DNA from: Lachnoanaerobaculum saburreum DSM 3986
GTDB lineage: Bacteria > Bacillota > Clostridia > Lachnospirales > Lachnospiraceae
DNA length: 42,605 nucleotides
Direction of reading: 5' to 3'
Assembly (NCBI RefSeq): GCF_000185385.1
Contig: NZ_GL622296.1
Span: forward strand, 844,937 to 887,541
Numbering within the stretch: the first letter of the stretch is position 1; the number at the start of each line of letters is the position of its first letter. This document shows, in pieces, positions 10,351-16,849 of this stretch. Position numbers and translations under genes: made by a program. The notes below the pieces were generated by a model. The model did not search any database, was not told where the DNA came from, and saw nothing but the letters and a program-made list of their open reading frames with translations.

Positions 10351-10917
10351 CTATATACCTGATGCTGTTTTAGAAATTTTATCTAAAAATTCTCTTCGCT
10401 TTTCATCGGATATCTTTTCAACCGGTGTCAATCCGGTTAATTTAACAGGTGAGATACCACAGGGTTTTAAAATCTGATTTTTCAAAACTTTACCATAATC
10501 CTCGGCAAATGGTACTACAAAGGAAGGAGTATTGTGAGTCGTGATAATCCATGCGGATTTTCCAAGCAGATGTCCTTTAAGACCGGTCTTTTTGTAAGAG
10601 TATGCAAAGCCTGCTGTAAATACACGGTCTATAAATCCTTTTAATATAGCCGGCATACCGCTCCACCATATAGGAAAGATAAAGATAATGTGATCGGCTT
10701 TTGAAATTAAATCACGATATTTTTCCGTTTCAGGATTTTTTGCAAGATCACTTCTTTTATGCTGTTCATCAAATCTTAATATAGGATCAAATCCCTGTTC
10801 ATATAAGTCTAAAGTTGTAACACTGTGTGCCTTTGAAACAGCATTTTGAACCTGCCTAAGTATTGCGTAATTAAAACTTTCATGGTTGGGATGAGCATAA
10901 ATAATCAATACATTCAT
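10351..10917 (-). CDS. NAD(P)H-dependent flavodoxin-fold oxidoreductase (Flavodoxin_2/NQO type)
   Basis: This 188-residue protein starts MNVLIIYAHPNHESFN, the FMN/FAD-binding motif of the KefF/MdaB/NQO1 family. It also contains FIFPIWWSGMPAILKGFIDRVF, the conserved central motif of that family. Such enzymes reduce quinones or nitroaromatics with NAD(P)H, usually as protection. The start codon overlaps the TetR stop (ATGA, 10914-10917), so the two genes form one translationally coupled operon. It is therefore probably induced by a TetR ligand such as a quinone or electrophile, which is an inference from context. Confidence 0.88.
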   Translation of the reverse strand: MNVLIIYAHPNHESFNYAILRQVQNAVSKAHSVTTLDLYEQGFDPILRFDEQHKRSDLAKNPETEKYRDLISKADHIIFIFPIWWSGMPAILKGFIDRVFTAGFAYSYKKTGLKGHLLGKSAWIITTHNTPSFVVPFAEDYGKVLKNQILKPCGISPVKLTGLTPVEKISDEKRREFLDKISKTASGI

Positions 10918-11510
10918 AGTTTTTCTCCTTTAATATATATATCAAGCATATGCCTGATAGTAGTTAATACAGTTTCATTATCAAGATCCGTTCCTATAGG
11001 AGAGTTGGATATTATAGCAAGACCTGAGATAAAACTCCAAAAATGAAGCAGGGATTCAGCTTCACTGTTATTGAAGTTTTCTTCCTTACGCAGTTTCAAT
11101 ACAATATACTTAAATGTATTAAATCCGGGTAAGTCTGAGTCAGGTGAGATAGTTTCTTCAGTAACTTCCATATACTTGAAGGGAAATTTAATAAAAAGTG
11201 CTTCAAAATAGTAGGGGTAATTTTTAGCAAATTCTATCAGATTAAATCCTATTTGAATCAACTGTTCTGCGGCTGATGTTTCCAACTCAATTCCTTTGTT
11301 TATTTCGTCACTAAGAAAAACGGAAAGACGACTTAAAACAACTTTAAGATAGCTTTCTTTACTTTCAAAATGACGATAAGGAGTTCCATGTGTGACTCCA
11401 CAGGATTTAGCTATAGTTCTAAGTGAGAGCATATCAATCCCATGTTGTCTGATCTCATCAATTCCTGCTTGAATCAGGTTCTCTTTTAACTGTATGGTAT
11501 TGCGTTTCAT
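10914..11510 (-). CDS. TetR/AcrR family transcriptional regulator
   Basis: This 198-residue protein has an N-terminal TetR helix-turn-helix (LSLRTIAKSCGVTHGTPYRHFESKESYL, about residues 25-52) and a TetR_C-type ligand domain. I chose ATG 11510, which has AGGAGATCAA directly upstream; an in-frame start 48 bases earlier would lie inside the operator and promoter region. It is followed by a 4-base overlap with the reductase gene. Two copies of GTAnACnnnGTnTAC lie in its own promoter, so self-repression is very likely, together with control of the reductase. Confidence 0.9.
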   Translation of the reverse strand: MKRNTIQLKENLIQAGIDEIRQHGIDMLSLRTIAKSCGVTHGTPYRHFESKESYLKVVLSRLSVFLSDEINKGIELETSAAEQLIQIGFNLIEFAKNYPYYFEALFIKFPFKYMEVTEETISPDSDLPGFNTFKYIVLKLRKEENFNNSEAESLLHFWSFISGLAIISNSPIGTDLDNETVLTTIRHMLDIYIKGEKL

Positions 11511-11527
11511 TTGATCTCCTAACAAAA

Positions 11528-11577
11528 GTATACACTGTCTACATACATTAGTATACACCGTCTACTTTTGTTGTCAA
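11528..11577 (-). promoter_or_regulatory. tetR promoter with two tandem operator copies
   Basis: On the minus strand TTGACA (11577-11572), a 16-base spacer and TATACT (11555-11550) form a near-consensus promoter. Two 15-bp pseudo-palindromes fitting GTAnACnnnGTnTAC lie at 11551-11565, over the spacer and -10, and at 11528-11542, just downstream. An outer inverted repeat AACAAAAGTA / TACTTTTGTT (11521-11530, 11563-11572) encloses both. This is the expected design for TetR autorepression. Confidence 0.8.
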
Positions 11578-11672
11578 GCGTAAATTATCAAAAAACTATA
11601 AATTGTAGAAATTGTTATATAGAAAAAAGTTGTTTAAACGATTATAATGAATAAGAGAAAGGGGTAAGGATT

Positions 11673-12113
11673 ATGAAAAAAAATATTGCGAAAGCTGTTT
11701 GGGTCATGATAGTAATTATTTCTATTATATTGATTGTATTTGCCGTTTTTATGAATATATTTAAGATGTCCGCTTATTACTCTTATCCGAGGGCAGAGGC
11801 AAATGTTCTTGAAGTGCGCAATTATGAACGAAGAAGTGATGGGCAGGATACAAAATATGGAAGCAGCGTTCATGTTGAATATTCGGTTTTAGGAGAGAAG
11901 GTAAACAGTTGGATGACATATAACAGATATTCCACTCTTGAACGGGGTGATATCATTACAGTTGCTTATAACCCCGATAATCCAAGTTATTGTCGTGAAA
12001 TTAATGAAAAAATTGATATTACACAGTTATCTGCACTTGTTGCGACAATTATCTTTATCGCATGGATGTGCAAGAAGACTTTCACATCACATAAAGATAA
12101 GGCTTTAAATTAA
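11673..12113 (+). CDS. DUF3592 membrane protein
   Basis: This 146-residue protein has two transmembrane segments, at about residues 8-29 (VWVMIVIISIILIVFAVFMNIF) and 117-133 (LSALVATIIFIAWM). Between them is a DUF3592-type beta domain: VHVEYSVLGEKVNSWMTYNRYSTLERGDIITVAYNPDNPSYC, with the family's G-D-x-I-x-V-x-Y-N-P-x-N-P end. The function of the family is unknown. AAGGGGTAAGGA lies before the ATG. A TATAAT at 11643-11648 may be its -10 box. It is monocistronic as far as can be seen. Confidence 0.82.
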   Translation: MKKNIAKAVWVMIVIISIILIVFAVFMNIFKMSAYYSYPRAEANVLEVRNYERRSDGQDTKYGSSVHVEYSVLGEKVNSWMTYNRYSTLERGDIITVAYNPDNPSYCREINEKIDITQLSALVATIIFIAWMCKKTFTSHKDKALN

Positions 12114-12200
12114 GTAACTGAAATAAGAAGAATATAAAATGTAGTTTAATATAAAATTTAGTCGGATGTACAGCACTACATCAAATATGAGGATTAAGAT

Positions 12201-12656
12201 ATGAATATTGAAATAAAAAAAGGATTAAGTGAAGACAGTTCATACATTTTATGCAGATGGTCAAATGAAAGAGGAAAAGAATTTCAAGAACAGTGGATGG
12301 GCAGTCGTATTTCATATCCTTTGGATTATGAAAAATTAAAAGATATGGAAAATGTATTTTCTATCTTTGACGGTGAAATATTCTTAGGTATGATTCAACA
12401 AATAAGAATGGAAAAAGACAATGTACATATTGGGAGATTTATAATAGACCCGAGTAAACAGGGGAGAGGATATGGAAAAGAAGCTCTTAAAACTTTTATA
12501 AAATTGATTTTTGAGGAAAAAAATATAAACAGTATATCTTTAACAGTGTTTGATTCTAATAAGAATGCAAAGAAGGTCTATATGGGACTTGGATTTAAAA
12601 TCAATGAAATTATAGAGACTCCAAATCTTAAATATATTATGAAATTGCATAGATAA
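12201..12656 (+). CDS. GNAT family N-acetyltransferase
   Basis: This 151-residue single-domain acetyltransferase has the acetyl-CoA pyrophosphate loop in IGRFIIDPSKQGRGYGKEAL (Q-G-R-G-Y-G) and the C-terminal motif LTVFDSNKNAKKVYMGLGFK, typical of RimI-like small-molecule or protein acetyltransferases. The substrate is not predictable. GAGGATTAAG lies upstream of the ATG. It is followed by a GC-rich hairpin. Confidence 0.88.
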   Translation: MNIEIKKGLSEDSSYILCRWSNERGKEFQEQWMGSRISYPLDYEKLKDMENVFSIFDGEIFLGMIQQIRMEKDNVHIGRFIIDPSKQGRGYGKEALKTFIKLIFEEKNINSISLTVFDSNKNAKKVYMGLGFKINEIIETPNLKYIMKLHR

Positions 12657-12695
12657 GTTTTTGTGTTTACATAGGTTGATATTCACAAATAAATA

Positions 12696-12722
12696 CTGCC
12701 GGAATCTAGAGAATCCCGGCAG
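12696..12722. terminator. Hairpin terminator between convergent genes
   Basis: The stem is CTGCCGG (12696-12702) / CCGGCAG (12716-12722). The minus-strand side continues TATTTATTTG, so it is a better terminator for the minus-strand gene at 12769-12987. It may also stop the plus-strand acetyltransferase transcript. Confidence 0.65.
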
Positions 12723-12768
12723 CCAGTAAAATTGTTAATTTAAACAGAAATATAAATTGCACTTAGAC

Positions 12769-12987
12769 TTAATCTATTATGAGACGGTACTCATATAACA
12801 GTCTGTTTCTATATTTTTCGTCTCCTACGGCTTTCCTAAACTTTTCCAGATGACCCTCGTTAAGCAATATTTCGTAGAGCCTGTTTATAACAGTATGGGA
12901 ATATTCCTTTTTATCTTGTATAATGCCGGCATTAAATCTGTATTTTCTATTTCTTTCAAAATCGTCATCTGTCATATATTTGAACAT
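12769..12987 (-). CDS. Small uncharacterised protein (72 residues)
   Basis: The start is well supported by AAAGGAG on the minus strand (about 12996-13002) and a following terminator. The protein is highly charged (MTDDDFERNRKYRFNAGIIQ, then HLEKFRKAVGDEKYRNRL) and predicted all-helical and soluble. No family is recognised. Convergent placement against the acetyltransferase gene and its own ribosome binding site argue that it is a real gene. Confidence 0.65.
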   Translation of the reverse strand: MFKYMTDDDFERNRKYRFNAGIIQDKKEYSHTVINRLYEILLNEGHLEKFRKAVGDEKYRNRLLYEYRLIID

Positions 12988-13425
12988 ATAGTAGCACTCC
13001 TTTATATTACAGTATTTGTAGAACTTTAAAATAATTAGTTTCAGCTATAAGACTTAAAAATATATCTATGAATAACTTTTATTTTTTTGGTAATATTTTT
13101 TGTACATCTCTCCTTTCCATATAACAAAAAACTTTCCGGGAATACATGTTCCGGTGAAGTTTAGAATATACTGATAGAAAGTATATGTAATAAAACAACG
13201 AACATATAAAGAACTGATATTGTGATTGTAGCAAAATTTTAGAGCATAAGCAATTGTTATTGTACATAAAAATAAATGTAAAAAATGCATATATTATATA
13301 ATGGCATAATCATAAAGATAAATGCCTTTGCTTTGCAGCTTACAATGCTTTAAAATAGATATTAAAGTAAGAGATAAATAAAAAATATATATGAAACCGG
13401 TGAGAATCCGGTGGAGGGAGGTAAA
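12988..13425. other. AT-rich intergenic region with a short hairpin
   Basis: No convincing gene is present; open frames on the minus strand at 13066-13290 are low-complexity and lack ribosome binding sites. An imperfect inverted repeat, AACTTTCCGGGAA with TTCCGGTGAAGTT, lies at about 13129-13160. At 13396-13412 a short hairpin ACCGG-TGAGAAT-CCGGT precedes the ribosome binding site of the next gene. A 12-codon frame starting at ATG 13391 ends in a TGA overlapping the next start. Confidence 0.4.
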
Positions 13426-13935
13426 ATGAAATCAAAGCATGATGTAATAATAATAAGGCCGGGGCTAGTGTATTTGTTTTTCAGTTTTATGATTATAGGT
13501 GTAGGAGTTACATTTTTTTGGGGATTAGGCAAGGCTTTACCGTCAGATAATCCGGAGATGGACAAGATGGCAAGGTGGATATTGCTATTAGTTTTTTTGA
13601 CTGTCGGATTGGTATCGGGATTATGTGTGTTGCTTACCAAGATAAAAATTGACAATGAAAAAATAGAAATAACAAGGTTTCCTCTAAAGAGAAAGGAGTA
13701 TTTTTGGTTTGATATAACTACTGCAAAGATTATAAATGAGGCATTGGCTTACCCATGTGTGATATATACAGTAGAAAAAAGAATAGCAAAAGTACCAAGG
13801 GCATATATAGGCTATGAAAAGCTATTAAATGAGCTAAGCAAAAGAAAAATTATTGAGGAAGATGATTTGTACCTGGAAGCCAGAGGAATATTGGCATTTG
13901 ATAAGTTAAAGCTTAGAGATCTTTTTAGAAGGTAG
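13426..13935 (+). CDS. Membrane protein with PH-like cytoplasmic domain, paralog A
   Basis: This 169-residue protein has two transmembrane segments, at about 17-38 (FFSFMIIGVGVTFFWGLG) and 53-72 (WILLLVFLTVGLVSGLCVLL), then a soluble domain of about 95 residues. I chose ATG 13426 behind GGAGGGAGG rather than GTG 13411. It is clearly homologous along its whole length to the gene at 15561-16058: both share IRPG..YL, TKI.., FP.KR.EY.W, AKII.EA..YPC.IY, PR.Y.GYE.L..EL.KR. The soluble part looks like a bacterial PH-like domain (YdbS style), but this is not certain. The two copies flank a region of gene relics. Confidence 0.7.
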   Translation: MKSKHDVIIIRPGLVYLFFSFMIIGVGVTFFWGLGKALPSDNPEMDKMARWILLLVFLTVGLVSGLCVLLTKIKIDNEKIEITRFPLKRKEYFWFDITTAKIINEALAYPCVIYTVEKRIAKVPRAYIGYEKLLNELSKRKIIEEDDLYLEARGILAFDKLKLRDLFRR

Positions 13936-13984
13936 TGGGAATGGGGTTAAAGTATAATAAAAATAGATAGGAGAATAGCATAGA

Positions 13985-14566
13985 ATGAATGATAATAAAA
14001 ATGGAACTAAAAAAGACTCATTTGAAAGCTATATAAAAGGAAAGGCTAATGGCGAAGTTTTGTATTGTGGTGATGATAAAGTAAGATTTATTTTGGGGCA
14101 GTCAGGAGTAAATCCTATTATATGCTTTGGAATAAATCCAAGTACAGCCAATGATAAGAAAGATGATCCGACTATCTTAAAAATAAAAAAGATTGCATCG
14201 GAAAATGATTGCGACGGTTGGATAATGCTAAATCTTTACCCGCAAAGGGCGACAAATCCTAATGATATGCATACAAAAGCTGATAATGATTTGAATATAA
14301 AAAATTATAAAGCTATAAGAAGTGTTTTTAATATATACCCTAATGCTTTAACCTTGGCTTCTTGGGGGAATGCCATAGAGAAAAGAAAATATTTGAAAGA
14401 CTGCTTAAAGGAAATTTTAGCTATTGCTCCTGATAGGAAGTGGGTATGCCGCGGCAAGCTTACTGTGAAAGGCAATCCAAGGCATCAATTATATGTACCC
14501 GATAATACCAAATTACAAGATTTATATTTTAGCTTAGAGGGAAAAGTTTTATGTAGCAAAGATTGA
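13985..14566 (+). CDS. DUF1643 domain protein
   Basis: This 193-residue protein matches DUF1643 well: ICFGINPSTANDKKDDPTILKIKKIA, then GWIMLNLYPQRATNP, LASWGNAI and KGNPRHQLYVP in the family order. DUF1643 proteins are often found in phages and mobile regions; the function is unknown, and the fold is thought to be related to uracil-DNA-glycosylase-like or nucleotide-binding domains only by conjecture. AGGAGA lies 10 bases before the ATG. It sits between the first membrane paralog and a truncated nucleotidyltransferase start. Confidence 0.85.
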   Translation: MNDNKNGTKKDSFESYIKGKANGEVLYCGDDKVRFILGQSGVNPIICFGINPSTANDKKDDPTILKIKKIASENDCDGWIMLNLYPQRATNPNDMHTKADNDLNIKNYKAIRSVFNIYPNALTLASWGNAIEKRKYLKDCLKEILAIAPDRKWVCRGKLTVKGNPRHQLYVPDNTKLQDLYFSLEGKVLCSKD

Positions 14567-14588
14567 AAAAATAATGGTGTATAGATGT

Positions 14589-14613
14589 ATACAATTATTG
14601 ATAAATAATGTAT
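14589..14613 (+). terminator. Weak hairpin after the DUF1643 gene
   Basis: ATAC-A-ATTATT (14589-14599) can pair with AATAAT-GTAT (14604-14613). It is AT-only, with no T-run, so it is weak support for a terminator. Confidence 0.3.
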
Positions 14614-14675
14614 ATGAAAATTTGAACTTAGAAAATAGTAGTATATAAAATAGATATTATTAGAGGAGGAGCATA

Positions 14676-14759
14676 GTGACTGACTATAAAAATATTCTAA
14701 ATAAACCTGAATATGATTTTATAAATAAAGAGGAGGCGTTAAATAATATCAAAGAATAA
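14676..14759 (+). pseudogene. 5' remnant of a nucleotidyltransferase gene
   Basis: GTG 14676 with AGGAGGAG upstream opens a 27-codon frame beginning VTDYKNILNKPEYDFINK, then ending EEALNNIKE-stop. The first 18 residues match the start of the intact nucleotidyltransferase at 16850 (MTDYRAILNKPEYDFINK) with several silent base differences, so this is a diverged copy of the 5' end. After TTTATAAATAAA the match stops and the ribosome binding site of a cbiN relic follows. The rest of the gene is missing. Confidence 0.75.
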
Positions 14760-15060
14760 AAAACTTGTTATAAGCTTACTTGTAATAGTTGTACTGATGG
14801 CAATAGTGCCTTTATTTATGCTTAAGAATGCCGAATTTGGCGGTTCTGATGATGCCGGAAGTGAAGTGGTTTCAGAAATATAGGGCGGAGAATATGAGCC
14901 GTAGTTTAATCCGGTTATAGAAACCTTCTTAGGAAAGGAACTTCCGGGAGAAGTTGAAAGTCTGCTTTTTTGTGTACAGGCAGGTATAGGTGTCGGAATA
15001 ATAGCTTATTATATGGGAAGATTTGTAGAAAGAAAAAAACAGGAAGATAAGAAAAAATGA
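14746..15060 (+). pseudogene. cbiN: Degenerate cbiN (cobalt ECF transporter component)
   Basis: One frame reads as CbiN: a first transmembrane segment (LVISLLVIVVLMAIVPLFML), the family motif NAEFGGSDDAGSE, then EYEP-x-FNPVIETFLGKELPGEVESLLFCVQAGIGVGIIAYYMGRF, a charged tail and a TGA stop. Two in-frame TAG codons break it, at 14881-14883 and 14902-14904. The second sits where CbiN normally has Trp in E-P-W-F, consistent with TGG to TAG. The expected start is also lost: the codon after AGGAGG (14731-14736) at the right place is ATA (14746) instead of ATG. No cbiM, cbiQ or cbiO is adjacent. A terminator follows at once. Confidence 0.88.
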
Positions 15061-15062
15061 TG

Positions 15063-15108
15063 AAAGGCTGCTGCTTTGTAAGATGGATTGCAAGGCGGCA
15101 GCTTTTAA
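15063..15108 (+). terminator. Terminator of the cbiN relic
   Basis: A 16-bp stem, including G-U pairs, runs between 15063-15078 and 15091-15106, with a 12-base loop and a TTTT end. It is intact although the gene before it is broken. Confidence 0.75.
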
Positions 15109-15560
15109 GTAACGGAATAAGCCGGTATGGATTTTTTCAAATTTTTGTTTTAAATTTTTTATGTTAATGAATGTGAAAGAGGAGAATCGGCATATTTTGA
15201 GATTGTGTAAGTATATGTATGCAAGAGAAGATATGCAGTACACATAGAGTTTTAAGAAGATAATTTAAAATTATATTGCAGTTTATTAAAAAATCACTTT
15301 GTTCAATAAAGCTGATAATTTTCAGCAAAATCGTGATGAATATTAATAAAAGATTTGATAAAATATAAGTATCAAGGCAGTATTATTAAAATATAATTTA
15401 CATTATATAGCCTTGTCGGTTGTTGTAATAAAGAGGTCAATGCTATAAAGTATGTTGGCGGATTTATACAATTAAGCTTTAGCTTTGAGCCGGGTGGCCG
15501 AATAAAACTGAAAGTATGTGGATTTTACTGCTAAAAAGCGTTTAATGAAGGGGGCGGAAG
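15107..15560. other. AT-rich gap without a recognisable gene
   Basis: I find no gene-like frame with a ribosome binding site and no clear RNA. The segment 15485-15510 (GAGCCGGGTGGCCGAATA) is locally GC-rich. The last 20 bases (GAAGGGGGCGGAAG) hold the ribosome binding site of the next gene. Confidence 0.4.
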
Positions 15561-16058
15561 ATGAAAACGAAGGATAGTAAAATAGTGATAAGACCGGGTA
15601 AAAAATATCTGATTGCAATATTTTTGTATATATACATTACTTTTATGATGATTTGGGTTTTATGTAAAGTAGGCCCATCAGAAATTCTGGAGACGAAGTG
15701 GGCGGGTGTGTTGCCGTTGCTATTATTAAGTTCAAGTCTCGGAATATATTTTTTAGTATTTGTTTTATTTACAAAAATAGAAGTAAGTGATAAAAAGATA
15801 TTAATAAATCAGTTTCCGTTTAAAAGAAGTGAGTATTTATGGAGTGAGATAAGCAATGCAAAGATTATAGGTGAAGCCTCTGAATATCCATGTGAAATCT
15901 ATTCAGGAGGAAAGAGAATATTAAAAATACCGAGAAATTATTTTGGATATGAGAGGTTGTTTTATGAATTGGATAAAAGAAATATTCTCCGGAAAGATGA
16001 TTTTTATGTAGCTGCCAAGGTAGCGTTGGAGATAGATAAAAGAAGACGGCAAGATTAG
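15561..16058 (+). CDS. Membrane protein with PH-like cytoplasmic domain, paralog B
   Basis: This 165-residue protein has two transmembrane segments, at about 17-38 (IAIFLYIYITFMMIWVLC) and 53-73 (LPLLLLSSSLGIYFLVFVLF), followed by a soluble domain. It is the paralog of 13426-13935 (shared motifs are listed there) and keeps an intact frame. GGGGGCGG precedes the ATG. As with paralog A, the downstream neighbour is a nucleotidyltransferase start, at a similar distance (about 1.25-1.29 kb from start to start), suggesting duplication of a segment. The function is unknown. Confidence 0.7.
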   Translation: MKTKDSKIVIRPGKKYLIAIFLYIYITFMMIWVLCKVGPSEILETKWAGVLPLLLLSSSLGIYFLVFVLFTKIEVSDKKILINQFPFKRSEYLWSEISNAKIIGEASEYPCEIYSGGKRILKIPRNYFGYERLFYELDKRNILRKDDFYVAAKVALEIDKRRRQD

Positions 16059-16103
16059 TACAAGTAAAGCATGTGATTATTGTATAGGGGTATAAGAAAG
16101 TAA

Positions 16104-16280
16104 GAATTAGAGGTGGTGGAATGCGTTCGAAAACGGTTCGATAAGAGAAGAGCTGGGTGTTACTATGCCAATATTGCACGAAAATGGAATGATTACAATA
16201 ATTATAATATTATGTTAGATAGTTCGACTCCTGTAATTGACGGATGTGCTACGGTACTGAAAGGTTTGCTTTCTTATTAG
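16104..16280 (+). pseudogene. C-terminal fragment of a cytidylate-kinase-like family gene
   Basis: An open stretch of 58 codons has no start codon context and ends at TAG 16278. It contains RKRFDKRRAGCYYANIA, then RKWNDYNNYNIMLDSS, then a short helical end. This matches the C-terminus of the cytidylate-kinase-like family, in which D-K-x-R-A-x-Y-Y, W-x-D-x-x-N-Y and D/N-S-S follow one another. The P-loop half is absent. It is a 5'-truncated relic. Confidence 0.6.
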
Positions 16281-16345
16281 ATGCTCTGTAGAAGGGCACT
16301 ATGTCTGAAAAAATAGGTGTGTGTAAAATCAATATAGCATTAAGG

Positions 16346-16382
16346 AAAGTCAGAAATGGGTTATTCATTTTTGACTTTTTTA
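16346..16382 (+). terminator. Intrinsic terminator
   Basis: A 13-bp stem, AAAGTCAGAAATG (16346-16358) / CATTTTTGACTTT (16366-16378), has a 7-base loop followed by TTTT. It probably belonged to the transcript of the truncated kinase-like gene. Confidence 0.8.
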
Positions 16383-16435
16383 ATTACTTACAATACAAAA
16401 AGCTAAAAACATGCATTTTTCAATAAACATGTAGT

Positions 16436-16606
16436 ATGGCATGTAACAAACTGTTGAAGACCCGTAAGCAGTTTTTAACTTCATACCAACAGCAGACAGA
16501 ATATTTGAGGAATGAACTTCCTATAAATATATATAGTCAAGTAGTCGGAACACAACACAGAAATAATATGAGTGCTTTGAAAAAATGCTTTGAAAAAATT
16601 TATTAG
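16436..16606 (+). CDS. Possible small ORF or gene remnant (56 residues)
   Basis: ATG 16436 to TAG 16604 encodes MACNKLLKTRKQFLTSYQQQ, then EYLRNELPINIYSQVVGTQHRNNMSALKKCFEKIY. The composition is protein-like and helical, but there is no ribosome binding site and the region around it is decayed. I do not recognise the family. It could be an internal piece of a lost gene. Confidence 0.3.
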   Translation: MACNKLLKTRKQFLTSYQQQTEYLRNELPINIYSQVVGTQHRNNMSALKKCFEKIY

Positions 16607-16621
16607 TAAATTATGAATCTC

Positions 16622-16650
16622 TTGCATATGTTATAAAAAGCTAGTATAAT
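16622..16650 (+). promoter_or_regulatory. Promoter of a candidate small RNA
   Basis: TTGCAT (16622-16627), a 17-base spacer and a perfect TATAAT (16645-16650) are present. The predicted start is at about 16657, only about 65 bases before a strong terminator. Confidence 0.7.
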
Positions 16651-16656
16651 GGGATG

Positions 16657-16722
16657 AAGAATTGCGGTGGACATCTTTGGATTACACCTAGAAGAACCTG
16701 ATGCGTCGGGTTCTTTTTTTTT
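16657..16722 (+). ncRNA. Candidate small RNA or terminator-type leader
   Basis: Between the promoter above and a strong terminator there is no open frame. The RNA would hold a first hairpin closed by GGTG (16666-16669) / CACC (16685-16688), with a 15-base loop GACATCTTTGGATTA. A terminator follows: AGAACCTGA (16693-16701) / TCGGGTTCT (16706-16714), loop TGCG, then nine T. The loop bases CATC (16672-16675) are complementary to GATG (16700-16703) at the top of the terminator, so a loop-loop or anti-terminator contact is possible. It could be an independent small RNA or a compact riboswitch leader of the nucleotidyltransferase operon; I cannot assign a class. Confidence 0.55.
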
Positions 16723-16849
16723 AACTGTTAATATGTACAAAGAATTTTAAAGTCAAATAGATAATTTTTAAAGTAGATAAGCTTTCAATGTAAAATCTGA
16801 TTTTATAATTAAATGATTCTGATGGCTTTTGATAAGGAATAGAGGTATT

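Noticed and set aside
13066-13290. Two overlapping minus-strand frames in the gap after the 72-residue gene
   Set aside because: They are Tyr/Phe/Cys-rich, AT-driven sequence without ribosome binding sites; a spurious origin is more likely.
14929-15243. Minus-strand open frame antisense to the cbiN relic
   Set aside because: The plus strand clearly encodes CbiN-like sequence; the minus frame has no recognisable motif or start signal.
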